Positions 10,395 through 23,612 are shown, numbered from the stretch's first letter. The stretch is 64,000 nucleotides of DNA from Nectonema munidae (GCA_030549495.1 JAUIRK010000947.1:190001-254000); one strand, 5' to 3'. Notes: generated from the sequence alone by a model not told the origin. Translations and numbers: made by a program.

Positions 10395-13300
10395 GGTTTA
10401 ATAGTTGTCTATATTAGTTAGATAGTACGGTTAGTTCCTTAATTATTATTTAAGCACCGGAATTTTTAAGCCTTTTTCAATGGAATTCTATATACATAGA
10501 GCAGGCAATTTTTATTTCTTCAGACACCGCTGTCACATTGGTTCTCAAAGTGTTGTAAAGTTAGTTAACTAGTTACTTCGTTTTATTGTTTGTTACAAAG
10601 TTATATAAGTAAAGATCCATCCGATTTAGTGCCAATGTTCCCAGAGAGAACGCAGACAACTTCATTAATCTATTTAAAACAAGAGTTTGCCTGCGTTTCC
10701 TTTGGTAACGTTTGTTCTAAAAAATGTCATTGAGCGACAGAAAAAATTGGTAATTTTTTAAGTTTGTTGAATTGTTTTAGACAATAATTTTTCACCACAG
10801 AATCCCAAAATGACATTTAAATTTCATATTCCTATAAACTAAATAGTACAAAATTTTCTTTTTCAAGTACTGTCTTTTAAAAAAGTGTAAATAATTTTAA
10901 ATCAATTTTTCGTAGAATTATCTTTGCCAGATGAAAACTTTAATTATCAAACCATGCAAAAAGATGCAACCTCAGAAGAAAACGAAACCAACTCCTCCAA
11001 ACTAATTTGTACGAAGAGGTATCCATTTCCTTTTTTAAAAAAACTCATAATTAATTTTATTTCTGAACAGTACCTTTCCTAAATTTATATGAATTATTTG
11101 CAAATTTTGATTCAGAAATAATTTTTTTGTAAAAGATTTTCTCCAAGTGCTAATTCTGGATCCTAAACAGTTAAGGAGCTCGATCAAAACTACCAAAACA
11201 ATTATTAAAAAATAAATAATAAAATTTTTACCGTAATTAGAAGACTTTGGAAAGTTAGTATATGCCAGAGGTGAGGAAACTTTTTATGCTTAAACGCCGT
11301 TTACATTACGTCTATAAATGCGGAAGAGGTTTTTATAACAAAATACTACTAAAGAAAAAAGGTACTTTTCTTTAACTGAATTGCATAAAGAATTATTTTA
11401 ACAATTAAATACTTTTTTTGCTTCATAATTTTAAGGGCAGAATGCCAATAATCCAAAAATATGAATTAAGACGATGTCTTTTTTTTAATTAAAAATAATA
11501 AAATAAAAAAATAAATTTGTGAAGAATATATATAGTTTTTGAGTTCTCATGAAAAATGTTCAAATATTTATTCCTCATCCTAAAAAACTTTATCAAAGCT
11601 AAAAATTCAAAATTTCAATTTATCACTTCAAAATTTTTTTAAATAATAACAAAAATTTTTAATTAGATTAAAAATTTAAGTCCAAGAAAAATAAAAAGTA
11701 GAAGAAGATTCTCTTTTAAAAAATAAAAAATAAAAATGTTTAAAAAAACATTTAAAAAAAAATTAATTTTTTTTAAACATTAAAAAAAACAAAATGTTTG
11801 AAATAAATCGACAAATGTTTAAAATAATTAAAGTAAGATGCTCTCCTCTTTTAAATTGTACTCATAAATTTGAAATATTTGAGGATTTATAACATAACAT
11901 AATTTATTAGCGAAAGTAGACAGAGCCTGTTAATTATCGCATCTGAGTAAAGGGGAGAATGAAAAAAGCTTCTTTAATAGGACTTTTTACAAACGGATTT
12001 CTAAAATTTTTGAAAGTGAAATCTTTGGTTTCTTTTTGAAAAATCAGGTAAAATTCTAGAGTTGATGAGTATCTTTCCATGAAGGATATTATAAACGGTA
12101 ATCATGTCTCTCCTTTTGAAACGATAGAGCAAGAATGCGGAATATAAGCAATTCCTCTATAGTTAAATTAGTATTTCAAAAAGATTAGAAAAATAAAGTG
12201 TAAAAGAAATGCTAAAAACTTGATAAAAATATAAAGTACTTTTGTGTTTAACCCAAATTTTTTAATATTTTGGAAAATTTTGATTTGAAAATAAAATTAC
12301 TATTTAAATCTTATTTTCAAAGAGCAGGTTGACATCTACCAGCAGCTAACTTGGCCTTTGATATTGACCTTCAAAAGCAATATTTTATTATGATACATAT
12401 TATCTCCTTTTGTAAATGTTCACAATTTACCATATTTTTGCATTAAGCAATTTGCTCTATATATATATATTATTTTTTTTCTTGTTACTTTTGAAAAATA
12501 AACTAACTAACTAACTAACTAACTTTTCAAATATAAGCATGCATAATATAAACTAAGTTTTTTGCATTTTGTTCAAGAATTTTCATTTTAACTTTTTCTA
12601 AACTCTGAAAATAATGAGAAAAATATATATTTTTAAAAAAAGGACTTTTGTTGTCTTTATGTTATAGTAACTTGTTGAAATACAGGCTGAAAAAATTTGT
12701 TAAATTTTTGAACCCCCCCCCCCCCCCCTTTCCAACTATGATCCTGGAACGTCCCTGTATATGCATGTATATGCGTGTTATATGTAGAGACATATAAAGA
12801 AAAGATAAAATTATTATCATTTGTTCTTCTCTTCAACTACCAACTGTTTACTTTTTTATTATTTCCACACTTTTTTTAATGATTCAGCGCTTAGAGATTA
12901 GAGATCATTTTAATCAATTGGCAAAATTTTGAGGACAAAGATTGCTTTGAAAATTTAAGTTAAATCGTGTAAAAATTAAGAACTTGAAAATCTTTTTTTT
13001 TTTTTTAATTTTCAGTTTTAATATTGGGAACAAGACCAAAAACTTTTTAAAACAAAATAGAAAACGTATATATACTTTGAGCAATTTTAAGTTAAAAAAA
13101 GAATGTTTTACTAAATCTTATTTTTTCAACAAGTTTTAAGGCTTTGTATGTATCAAGAAAATGTTTTCTAAATTTTCATGTCCCCAAATTAAGATATTAT
13201 AATTTAAGTAAAATTTTAAGTTTAGATCCAATGATAATGTTTGACTGATGTTTATGCTAGATCATTAATTTTTCACATTGAAAACTTAATTATAATGAAT

Positions 13301-14660
13301 TATATTTTAATTTTTACTTTTTAACTTGGCCAAAGATTTTATACCTGTATGGGAGAATTGAAATTTGAAAGGTTATTAAGGAAAGAATATTCAGAAGCCT
13401 GTTTATCATCAACTTTTAAAGCTAAAGAGACAAACAGAAATATTCAATCATAGCATTAGAATCTTAATTTTGCTTCATCATATGTTTATTGATTCGACAT
13501 TAGTGTTCCCAAATTTGTGCCTTTCTTATTTATCCGTGATTCTCGAAAATCTTTTTTTAATCTTGTTTCAAAAATTTGAACATGGGAAAAAATAAGATTA
13601 AGGAATAAAAAAGATGAATATCAATCTGTAAGATATTAAAATTGCTCTTTAAACTTTATAAAACTAGAAGTTAACGTGAAAGTTGTGAAAGAAATTCTGA
13701 TAGTTTTCATTAGGAAACAGGTATTTTTGATTATGGTAAAAGATCCTTTTTGATTGAAGCTAATTTTTAGAAATACATATTTTTGATCGAAAGAATATTA
13801 AGATAAATACTATGAAAGTTGGATACTGATTTCTCATAAATGATGCCAGTATATAGGGGAAGAAAATATTAAAGAATGTAGAAAACCTTTCTTATATTAA
13901 TTTGTTCTCTAAACGATAAAAATCAAATATACATCCAATATAAATAAACTTTATTTTTTAAACAATCAATGAAAAATTGATAAATCCCAGGAAGCAAATA
14001 TATTACTGGAAGCAAAAATTTTCAAAAATTAGTGATATTCGATATCGGATCTTGACATCCCTATCAATGAAATCATGGAATATTAGGATTCAATACAGAG
14101 GAAAAAATTAAAAACATACATAAATTCAGAGAGTTTAAAAGATATAATTGTTTTACAGCTACAACTTTGGAAAATTGTAGTGAATTCAAAAAAATTGCAG
14201 TATCTTTTAGTCAAATCAAAGAATGAATGCTTTCCAAGAACACTATAACACAGTTAGGTCTCTCAAACATATTTATATAAATGTACACACACACACACAC
14301 ACACAAATATAATCACTCATAGACAATAGACAGAAAAATACAGATTTATTCGGCCATGAACATAATGGCAACGCACAAAATGTCGACAAGCGTTTGTTAT
14401 ACAAGAATCATACAAGAATTTTACTGAATCATAAAGCGTCTTACTAATCCGATTAGGAGCTAACAAACTCACAAACTATAAAAATTAAATACAACTATAA
14501 CTTATTTAAAAAACATACTAACTAGTTAATTAACTCATTTGATCCGTATAGATAACATTAAGATGACTGAGAATAAACTAAATCACTGTCAAGGTTCCAT
14601 CCTTTTTTATTATTATTATCTTTATTCATTTTTGGTTTGTCCTGTACAAACAGGTGTCAA
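10395..14660. other. AT-rich stretch without recognised genes
   Basis: No coding exon is supported. The sequence is dominated by A/T runs. It contains a short CTAA tandem repeat near 12,500-12,526, a C tract near 12,711-12,728 and a CA microsatellite at 14,285-14,305. A missing middle exon of the Gbx gene could lie in this stretch or in 2.2-10 kb, but I could not identify one. Confidence 0.45.
14285..14305. repeat. CA microsatellite
   Basis: About ten uninterrupted CA dinucleotides, directly visible. Confidence 0.9.
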
Positions 14661-14778
14661 CATGATATGTATTGGCATTATTTTATTATTTTTGTCCAAA
14701 GACGAGAAATATTAAGACCGTCTTTGTAAAATTTTGGTTGATTTTTATACAAATATCTAATAATGATAAATTTAATAG

Positions 14779-14983
14779 AAAGCGCACAGCATTCACAAAC
14801 GAACAACTAATAAAATTAGAAGAAGAATTCAAACACAAAAAGTATTTATCCCTCAGTGAAAGGTACAAAATATCACATTCTTTAAACTTAACAGAATCGC
14901 AAATCAAAGTTTGGTTTCAAAACAGAAGAGCCAAGTGGAAAAAATTGAAAGCAACCTCCTTCATTGGAAAAGCGCAGCATTTG
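14779..14983 (+). CDS. Gbx: Homeobox exon, Gbx/unplugged class
   Basis: This exon encodes an almost complete homeodomain: [37 protein letters not shown], then [19 protein letters not shown]. Trp48, Phe49, Gln50, Asn51 and Arg53 of the recognition helix are present. The stretch TAFTxEQLxxLExEF...KKYLSLxER...A/[23 protein letters not shown] is characteristic of Gbx/unplugged proteins, sequence-specific nuclear transcription factors that pattern the anterior nervous system and tracheae. The 3' splice donor is CATTTG|GTTTGA after 14,983 (phase 0). The most plausible acceptor is AATTTAATAG before 14,779, which gives phase 2; a stronger pyrimidine tract ends at 14,701 but would add a hydrophobic, intron-like peptide. 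The start is therefore less certain than the end. Confidence 0.85.
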
Positions 14984-15036
14984 GTTTGATTTTTCTTTTA
15001 CTCAATTAATAAAATCTTTTTTTACTTTTTTTTTAG

Positions 15037-15135
15037 AAAAATTTTTCCTCTACCGACAGTTCAAAAATAATAGTACCGATACCTATACACGTGAGCAGAC
15101 TTTCAAACAGTAACGAAGAATCTGTTATCAAATAA
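15037..15135 (+). CDS. Gbx: Terminal Gbx exon with conserved PIPIHVSR tail
   Basis: After a 53-bp intron (GTTTGA...TTTTTTTTAG) the frame continues in phase 0 for 32 codons to TAA at 15,133-15,135. The peptide contains SSKIIVPIPIHVSRLSNSN. This matches the short conserved C-terminal motif of Gbx proteins (recalled from vertebrate Gbx as PKIVVPIPVHVSRF), which confirms both the class and the splicing. An AATAAA overlaps the stop codon (15,131-15,136), and a second AATAAA lies near 15,258. The tail after the motif is short. Confidence 0.85.
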   Translation, partial: KNFSSTDSSKIIVPIPIHVSRLSNSNEESVIK

Positions 15136-16139
15136 AAATTGTATGCAATTCGATACGAGTTTCACGTATATGCTAGTATTTGGATAACAAAATTATATCA
15201 TCTTAAGCAGTATCAAAGCAGCAGCAACTTTGTAAAGGATTGTTCATATATATTTAAAATAAATTTTAACTGCTTTCTTCCTCTTTTTTAAAGTAGATTA
15301 GGGGTAGGGCATTTCAAAGTTCTCAACGTAATTCTCACTTCCCCGGGTGTATCACTATGCTCTAGCAAACTTGAAATTAGATTAGGAGATATGGTAGAAG
15401 ATGTCATAGACAGAAGAGCGTGTTAAATCAGTTTGGAGGCTTTTTCGCAAGTTGTTATTCTCATCCATATTATTATTTTTATCAAACATGATTATCATTT
15501 AAATATTGAGAATGGACTTTGTAAACAAATTGCAAAACTTTTAAATTTTTACCAACTATTTTAATTAAAAAAAAAAATTAGATATTTTTTGTGTAAGACG
15601 TGTATTATAATGATTTTGCATTTTAAAATCATCAGAATTTTGAAGAAGTTTGTGTCAAGCCTAACATTACCCTTAACACAAACTCTAATAGTAACACAAC
15701 CTAACCCCAACAATTTTTCACATTAAAGCTCATTTAGAAATTCGTTGAGCACTTGTCAATCAAAAGGGAAAACTTAGAATAGTCCAAATCAGCGGGAAAG
15801 TGAAAGAAAGCTTTTGGGAGGAGATGAAAGAGCTTTGAGAGGTTGCGTATAAATTATTATAGATGTCAATTCATCAACCAGGTGTGAAATAGGGAGTTTG
15901 TAGAAAAAAAGACGCTTTGTGCGTCGGTGAAGAAATATGTTCTTGTAAAGTGGAGAAAGAATTGTGGTGATAATGCTATCCCTGGTATCTCTCAGTCAGA
16001 AGACATAGTTTAAATTTTAATCTTTTTATAGTTGAAATCATTCGAGCATAGATTTTTAGTATCAAGAAAAGGAAAAGAGATTAGAATAATCCTTTATCCC
16101 ACTGCCAAGCCATCAATGCTATAAATATTACAAGTTTCT
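15136..16139. other. Intergenic; possible Gbx 3' untranslated region
   Basis: The first 130 bases contain possible polyadenylation signals (AATAAA near 15,131 and 15,258). No gene was seen in the rest. Confidence 0.5.
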
Positions 16140-18300
16140 TCTTTTTCTTTGACTACACCTTGACCCGAAGTTGGGGCTCGATGGTTTTGATCCTTTGTCT
16201 CCACTTTTCTAGATTTTATGCGTCCTCTTCATTAAGCCCGATTTATTCGGGTCGCTCTTTCAGGCAATTTTTTCAATCTGCTTTCCCCTACTCCTCAATT
16301 CCACTGCTTTCTTATCCAACACTTGACGCAGAACATATTCTTTCTTCCTTAAAACAAGACGAAACCATTGGAGTTTGCTACGTTCCTCTACTGCCAACAA
16401 GCTTGTTGTGACTCCAGTCTTCCGTTTCACTTCTTCATTTTTATTCTATCTTTCAATGTCATTGTCATTCTAAGCTTTATCTCGATTACTGCTAACTTTC
16501 TTTTATCTTTCTTCTTCAAGCTCCAGCAATCGCATCTATAAGTTATCATTAGTCGTATGATTTTTGTCTATATCTTCGATTTGAGAATCATTGGCATTGT
16601 TTTGTCGTTGACTGTTTTGACCTCTTTCCATTTCAACCAAATAGCATTCGTTGCGGCTTGAACGTCTTTTTTACAACTTCCCCTATCGAGAATTTACGAT
16701 CCCAAGTACTGAAAACTTTTAGCTTGCTTTAGATTTTACGATGTCTATCTTCAATAGAGATGGGCTGGCAATCTTTTTTACTGCAAGCAATAATTTCCGT
16801 CTTTCCAGAGTCATCTTCAGCCCGAATTTCTCTAGCTATTCATCACTGTACGCCAATATGCCTAAATCATCTGCTTCCCATAGATTTTCAGTTCTTAGTT
16901 GTTTTGATAATTCTTCATCCACCAATGCAAAAAGTAGAGGACGCCCTACCGAGCTTTGATGTAAGCATATTTTCTCTTCAAGTTCTCTTGAAATTCTTCC
17001 TGCAGTTTCTCTTTGATTCTCTGTAGATTTCATGCACAAATGTAATCCATTTTTTAGATATACCTTTTTTACTCAAGCACCAATATTCCACTTCTATGGG
17101 AATAGTATCATATGCTTTCTCTAAATCTATAAAACCGCAAAAAAACTGATGAATTCCCTTCAATAGTTTTCCTATTAACTGCCTTGTAACACAAATCGCC
17201 TATATAGTATCTGACATGAAGGAACTGGCTTCTCTAAGATCTTTCCAGTAATTTCAATCCATGTTCTAGTAATTTAATGCCGCGATAATAACAACATTCT
17301 AAATCATCTCCTTTCTTCCTCCAAATGGGCACTACTGCACTTTTCCTCTAGTCTTCAGGTATTTATTTTTCAATTCAAATAGTTTTTAGTAGTTCTGCCA
17401 TTCACTTGAAAGATCCTTGTCTTTCTGCTTTCAGCATACGAATACTAAACCGAATGCATTATTGTTCTTCATTTTTCTGATTTGATCCATTACTTCCTCT
17501 TCATTAATTATTTTTTTGGTCCTTCAACTTTGAGCGTTTTTCTATCTCTTCTTTCTTATTTCCTATATTGAGAAGTTTCTCAAAATTTTCTCCCCACCCT
17601 ATTCTAAATTTTTTCAGTGTCAAATTCCAAATTCCTCACCTTCTTTTGGTTTATCTTTTGCAATTCCTTATATTCGATTCTCTCCTTCTTTTGTTATCAA
17701 GTTTTCATAAAGTTGTCGCGTCCCTTTATTTCTGCCATTTGTAATACTCCTTTTAGCTTCCCTCTTTTTTTGCTCCTTAGATTTCCTTGTCTTTATATCC
17801 TGGTACGTTCTTTACCGCCTTTTGAATTCTATTTTTTCTCTTTCACCACATTTCCCACACTTTTCTTCCCCCACCACATCTCCTTCTGTTTCATTCTTCC
17901 TAGCTTTGCGCGTCCTAGGACTTTTTCACTCACTGTTATTAAATTCTTCTTTATCTTTAGCCAACTTTCTTCAAAGCAGTTACTCCTTTACTATCGTCCA
18001 CTTCCTTGTTATCACCTTTCTCGTTTCTTTGTTTTTTGAATATTTTGTTTATATTTTTTGTTCTTGTACATATAAAAGGACAACTAATCTAACCAATCTA
18101 AGACAATCTCTCTTCCAGGAATAGTTTTGCGTGCTTATAAATCTTCATTTCTTTTTCCATATTCATGTCCTCTGTCGGTTTCATTGTAGCCGTGATATTT
18201 TTCACCCAAATGCCGATTTAAATGACCTCCTATTATCTATCTCTTATTTACTTTTTCTTCTTCGACCATTTATTCAAGCTTTTTCGTAAAATAACAGTAT
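16140..18300 (-). mobile_element. Decayed LINE with reverse transcriptase (APE-type)
   Basis: On the minus strand a reverse transcriptase can be read through many interruptions. FCGFIDLEKAYDTIP lies near 17,100, LHQSSVGRPLLFALVDEEL near 16,930, an altered catalytic segment EADDLGILAY (YADD in active enzymes) near 16,860, and the terminal RQRIKTIEPQLRVKV near 16,180. Further upstream, near 17,300, is a YRGIKLLEHG-like segment. The order matches APE-endonuclease non-LTR elements that often hit craniofacial development protein 2 in searches. The right limit is uncertain because the endonuclease part is hardly recognisable. The catalytic change and multiple stops make it inactive. The + strand Phe/Ser-rich frames over this interval are antisense shadows. 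Confidence 0.75.
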
Positions 18301-18329
18301 TAAAAACCTAGTATTCGCTTCTCCATGAG

Positions 18330-19260
18330 CTTAAACCACAAAGAAGATGTAATTTTGAATCAGAGTTATTTTCTCCTAGAACAACTGTCTGTCAAGAATA
18401 ACTAATTTATTCTACCCGAAGCTATAGATTAAAGCGTATATGTTAGCTCTTCATATCTAGATCGTTTGCTTTAAATCAGCCCTGTCACGAGAAGGCAGAT
18501 TTAGAAATGTACTGATAGAGGTTTTTGGAGACGCTTAGCTTTTGAGATATTTTTAGGAGAGAAGATTTTATCCTTATTCTCCGTCTCGGCGTTAGCAGCA
18601 TCGGAGCTCGACTCATCCTCTATGTCTTTTATCAAAGTTGGTGCCGTTACGGAGACGATGCCTTAAGAAAGTTCTATTCACCGGATACCTGAATCGAATT
18701 TGCTTATTCAACAACACCAACTTCAAGAAAAGAACAGCACACTAAATGCAGGGAGTCTCCCATTAAATAATCACACCCATTTATGCAAAAATATTTACAA
18801 AGGCTTCTGCCAATTAGGTAACATCATATACAAAATCGAAGACAACATATGTGTAAATTAAATGTCTACCTATTATCCGCCGTTGTGAACACACATAAGA
18901 AACAACATATGCCAAGAAAAAGCTATGTGCCTGCACTTCTTCAACCACCACAAACAATCTGATCTAAAGTCTAAACGACATCCAATTGCAAATGACCATT
19001 CTGGACAATGCCTCCATCTACAATCTACATAGACTGCGCACTGCGCAGTGCATTTATAAAGAGAAGAGCTACAACAAGACTGCGAAACCTCAAATTAACT
19101 CCCAATTCAACAAATACTCAGGCTCCTCACCACCAACCAACCTATCACTTCTGGAGAAAATGTTCGCAGGGTTGTCTTTCGTGTTTATGTATGAGGTGTT
19201 CTTCTGAAGATGGTAAAATTGCCTGCGGAATTTGTCAATCATGTGTGAGAAGATTCCATT
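18330..19260. other. No gene recognised
   Basis: Slightly GC-richer than its surroundings, but no domain, splice structure or repeat could be identified. A small + strand frame at 18,986-19,262 has no recognisable similarity. Confidence 0.4.
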
Positions 19261-19263
19261 GAG

Positions 19264-19945
19264 ATGAGGTTACGGAGATCCACCATTTTTGATTGAGCCT
19301 AGCGCCGCCACGGAGTCGAAATAGAAGATAGCGTTATTTCGAAAATGCGTACTTGCTACCGTGAGGGCTAGGAGTTCCGCTGTTGCAATGAGCAATTTTT
19401 CAGGAAGATTAGCGATGTAGTGTTCTTTAGTCGAAACAAAAGCGATGCTGTAAGGTGTTGCATCAACATATACTTCATATTTGCTGCCTTGTGCCGTTTC
19501 TTCCATGGGAATTTCTTTCTCCACACACACGAAAGCTTTCAGCCATAGGTTGATTGAATGAACTTACTCCTGAGTGGGTTGAACAGGGGGGGGGGGGGGG
19601 GAGGGGAATCTTTTCCTCGTATTTGGAATAGTAGAAAGGAAACCCAAAATCTTTTTGTATACCAGTTCGCAGGCTTGCTTTTCACATTGCAATCCTGGTA
19701 GGGTTAAGAGTGCTTTATTCAGTGCAGTCTTTGTCTTGGGTACGAACTTTAAAATTTTTTCTTTTAGATTTACAATGATGCGAAAGTTATTGATCACCTG
19801 TGATGGGGTGGTGTGGCTTTTGCTTTCGTTCACTTGAATGTTGAACCTGTTTAAAAACTTTAGGAAGTCTTTGATAGTTGTTTTGTTAACTTTCTGATTA
19901 TGATTTATTACCATTTGATATAAGCAAGCAATATAAGCCAAATCT
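19264..19945 (-). mobile_element. Fossil retroelement fragment: reverse transcriptase end and RNase H
   Basis: Two adjacent minus-strand segments resemble the end of a reverse transcriptase (LKFLNRFNIQVNESKSHT..., the connection to RNase H) and an RNase H domain (EVYVDATPYSIAFVST, then AELLALTVA and YFDSVAALGSIK). The arrangement is that of LTR-type or DIRS-type retroelements; which order is not resolved. No long terminal repeats, gag or integrase were seen near it. The fragment is broken and short and looks old. A G tract lies between the two parts. Confidence 0.55.
19586..19601. repeat. G homopolymer tract
   Basis: About 16 consecutive G residues lying within the retroelement fossil. Confidence 0.9.
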
Positions 19946-20573
19946 TTATCAATGCAATAGAATGAACTAAAAGAAAGTACACCGTTAGTTATATTTTTAT
20001 CTGATTTAACATTGATTTATGAATTGTATGTCTGTTTATATTTTCTTATTTCAATTTTATTCAATTTTTAAAATATCGTCGTTTTTTAACAAAATAGATT
20101 TAATCCAAATTTTTTTTCAATGTTGTCATTCTTCCAAATTTCAAACTTCACTTTTTTTATACTTTCTATTTTTTCTTTTCTTGCTTTCTTTAATTATATT
20201 ACTTTCAATTTATTTCTTCCTTTTCAATCTTATTTTATTGTATTTTTTTATATTCAGTATTTTATTGAACCCCTTGTCCCTAAACGAACAAAGTTTGCTA
20301 ATCAAAATAATCATTGCCAACTAATTAAAAATTTAGATAAAATTAAAAATGACTTTATCGAAAAATATTCTAAAATTTAAAATCCTCTCACTCTTATTGG
20401 AGACATTTTCTCGGAAGTTAAAAATATAATTATTGATGAATTGACATGTTTTTTGTGAATGTATCTAATCCTACAAAAAATTCTTACCTGTTCAAAAAAA
20501 CTTATGTTCAAATTGTTGATGCAGCCAAAGTAAACCCAACATTTAGTTTTGATACTAAAAGCTCTACTAAGAT

Positions 20574-21018
20574 CAGAAGCGTAGCTAGTGGGGGGCGCCA
20601 GGGGCGGTCCGCCCCGGGCGGCAGATTTTAAGAGGCGGCATTTTGTCCTAAGGTTATTTGTTAAAATATTCCATTTAATTTTTAGTTTAAATTTTCTGTT
20701 CAATTTAATCGATTCCAGTTTTTTTGTGACTGTTTTAATTTTAGTGGAGGGGGTCAAAAAGGCACTCCCCCCCCCGTCACTGATAGGATTAAGGGGTCCA
20801 AATTTTAGTATAAAAGTTGCAATTAAATCTGAGCTCTTTTTTGGCTTACAACGATTTATCTATTAATAAAAAAAATGGAAAAAATTTATTATTAGAGGAA
20901 AAAAACCTGACCGTTAGCGTACGGACTTGAATTTTTGGAGGCTTTTGAAACTCAACGTCATAAAGGGCGGCAGATTTTACAACCGCCCCGGGCAGCAAAA
21001 GTGTTAGCTACGCCTCTG
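20574..21018. mobile_element. hAT-type MITE with perfect 8-bp target duplication
   Basis: It starts CAGAAGCGTAGCTAG and ends TTAGCTACGCCTCTG, so the inverted ends share the CAGAGGCGTAGCTA core known from hAT elements. ACTAAGAT is duplicated on both sides (20,566-20,573 and 21,019-21,026). The element is 445 bp. The interior next to each end carries a GC-rich GGGCGGCAGATTTT repeat, inverted at the far end as AACCGCCCCGGGCAGC. No transposase is encoded. It sits inside ORF1-like sequence of a LINE, so it is younger than that LINE. Confidence 0.88.
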
Positions 21019-22664
21019 ACTAAGATCAAAGTCAACTGTTAAAAACCTAATAGAAAAAAGGTAATTCAAGTTAAAAAAGAAATTTTAAGTATCAACAACA
21101 CTTGTGTCAACAAAATTCAAGTTAAAATTTGAGAGTTTGTAATAACGGTACAGCTTGGGTGAATTTAGAAAATGAAAGCGAGAAATTATCAGCAACAAAT
21201 ATTTGAAAGAAAAATTGGAGCTAGTTGAACATAAAACTTTCAATCTAAGATTTCTAATTAAAAACGTCCCTAAAAATTTGGATATACATAAAGTTTCGGA
21301 TTCAATTGATTTATGTAACTATAAAATTGCAAAAATGGGTTGCGTTACATTTATAAAAATAATAGAAACAAAATATAAATATTATAATTTGGCAATTTTT
21401 CAACACAACATTTCATTTGTTGTGGGGTCCTTGCCTACTCAAAGACTATTTTTTGTTGGTATAATGCATTACCAATCGAAATATCAATCATAAAAGTTAG
21501 AATCTTTGAGAATTGTGGAAAGTTATGTCACTCTACATTTTTTTGCAAAGCAAAGAACCCTCAAGGTTTAAAATGTTCTAAAACCGGGCACACATCAAAT
21601 AGTTCCATCAATCTCAATGTTTTCCAGCAACTGCCGCGGTTTGCATTTATATAATGACAAATCTTGCCCATTTTTTTCTGAAAAAAATTGATTATAATTA
21701 TCAATCATGTTACAAATCATTATATCTTTTATTGAAAAGAATTTACGAGTTTAAAGCTTTTACAAATTAATCTGAGAAAAATTTATATTGCTTTTAACAA
21801 TCTCTTAATTTTTCTTGATGAAAATTAAACGAACCCTATCTGATTAAAAATTGATTCTCATTTATCACTAACTCAAATTATTCTGTTATGTTTGCCTGTC
21901 CTTGCTCTTCTATAATTATACATAAAAAAATTAAACATTCGCTTAATTTCTAATCTTTCGATTGACTATATTTTTACAGCTCAATGCATTTCTTTTATTT
22001 ATACTGCGTTTTATATATTTTTAACTTTACACTTATGACCCTATTGTGTATTTTTTTTCTTATGCATACAACGAAATACTTCCAGAATGTGTTATAATTA
22101 TTGCCTATTCAAACACTCGTCATCTTCTTTGAGATATTATAACAAATCTTCGAGATACCTATTTGTACAACAAAATTGTTGATTGTAATCTCCATGTAAT
22201 TAACTCTTCAAAAAATGCTGCTTTTTCTAGTCTTTGTACTAATGCTGTATTTGAATCTCATATGTATTTAATTCTATGCACGACGCTATGCGTGAATTGA
22301 TTACTAGCTGGATAAAGACTAAACTTTAATGAAGCTTACATTGTATTCAATCCGTTTCTTAACAATTTGCCTATAAACAAAAAAATATCGGATAAATTTT
22401 GTTTTATTGAAAATTTATCTTACAAGATTAATATGAATTATGACATCTTTAAGGAAATTAGCAACCGTGCAGACATTAACCATTTCGCATATCTTTTAAT
22501 GAATTGTTTTACTGAATCTAACAAATCAACTTGCATAGCAATAAAGTGTAAAGAAGAAGAAGAAGAAATTTATTATAATGGAGAGGAAAAAAATATATAT
22601 ATAACGAGATGATACGTGAACATGCAAATCATTTTCTGGTATTGATATAGAAAAAAAAGATGCC

Positions 22665-23612
22665 TAAGGTGACCAACTTTTATCTATTAAAAAGAAGGAC
22701 AAAAATATGAAATTATTAAGAGCTTATTTTTTTGCTCTCAAGTTGAAATTTTGTAATAAACCTGAAGTGTTCGTTTCCGAAATTTCTTTCTTTCTAAGAG
22801 TACAAAATCAGGTATGTTATAATTATATATGTATACGCATACAACTTGATAAATAAATATAAACTTGTAGATAAATATTATTAAGTCATTTCAAATTAAA
22901 TATAAATATAATGTAATATATTAAATGAACATTTATCTAAAGAAAGAATTTTTTTGTCAATCTATCGTTTTCTGATAAAATGTCAGCAACTTCAAAGCAG
23001 GAATGATTTTTCATATTAAACTTGACGATAAGTGCTGTGGATAAAGTGTCGACACTAAATCTGGATTTTTCAGTTGTCTAAAAATCATTGCCGATTGAAA
23101 AGACTCTTTCAACTGACGCATTTGTACCAGGACAGCACAAAATAAATTCAACAATTTTGAATAAGTTTTTGAATGTAATATGATGTTTTTTGAAATGATC
23201 AAATATTTCTATCTATCTTTTATCAATTTCATAGCGTTGACTTTCCCATTGGTGGAGCTTATAAGATTAGATTTATATACATATGTTCGGATGTGTTCAT
23301 GGAAACGATGAGTATTATGAGACACACGTTTCTAATTGTGATAAAATTTCGTGACATGTCAAAATGTGATTATATGTGCATATGTGATGAAATATACTAA
23401 AAATTTCAAAAAGTGAATTATATAGTTATATTATGCATGGAATTTCGATAGTGATAAATATATATAAATGAAAATGGATTATTATGAATTGAAAATTTGA
23501 TAATTTTGAGGAAAAAATATGATTTTATCAAAAAAGAGGACAGGTTTCAAAGGAAGATAAGGCTTCAAAAAGGAGGAGTGTCCTCCCTAAAGGGGTACGG
23601 TTGGTCACCTTA
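22665..23612 (-). mobile_element. Internally deleted hAT element with transposase C-terminus
   Basis: The ends TAAGGTGACCAAC and GTTGGTCACCTTA are perfect 13-bp inverted repeats of the TAGGGTGACCA class. On the minus strand, about 23,170 down to 22,930, the hAT C-terminal dimerisation region is readable: PGTNASVERVFS, then EKSRFSVDTLSTALIVKFN. One stop interrupts it. The catalytic N-terminal and middle parts of a hAT transposase are missing, so the element is a deletion derivative. No matching 8-bp target duplication is visible (AAGATGCC left, CTTATGTT right), which suggests some age. It is inserted in LINE sequence. Confidence 0.8.

Noticed and set aside
17617-18124. Long Phe/Ser-rich + strand frames
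   Set aside because: They are antisense to decayed LINE sequence and show only pyrimidine-biased low complexity.
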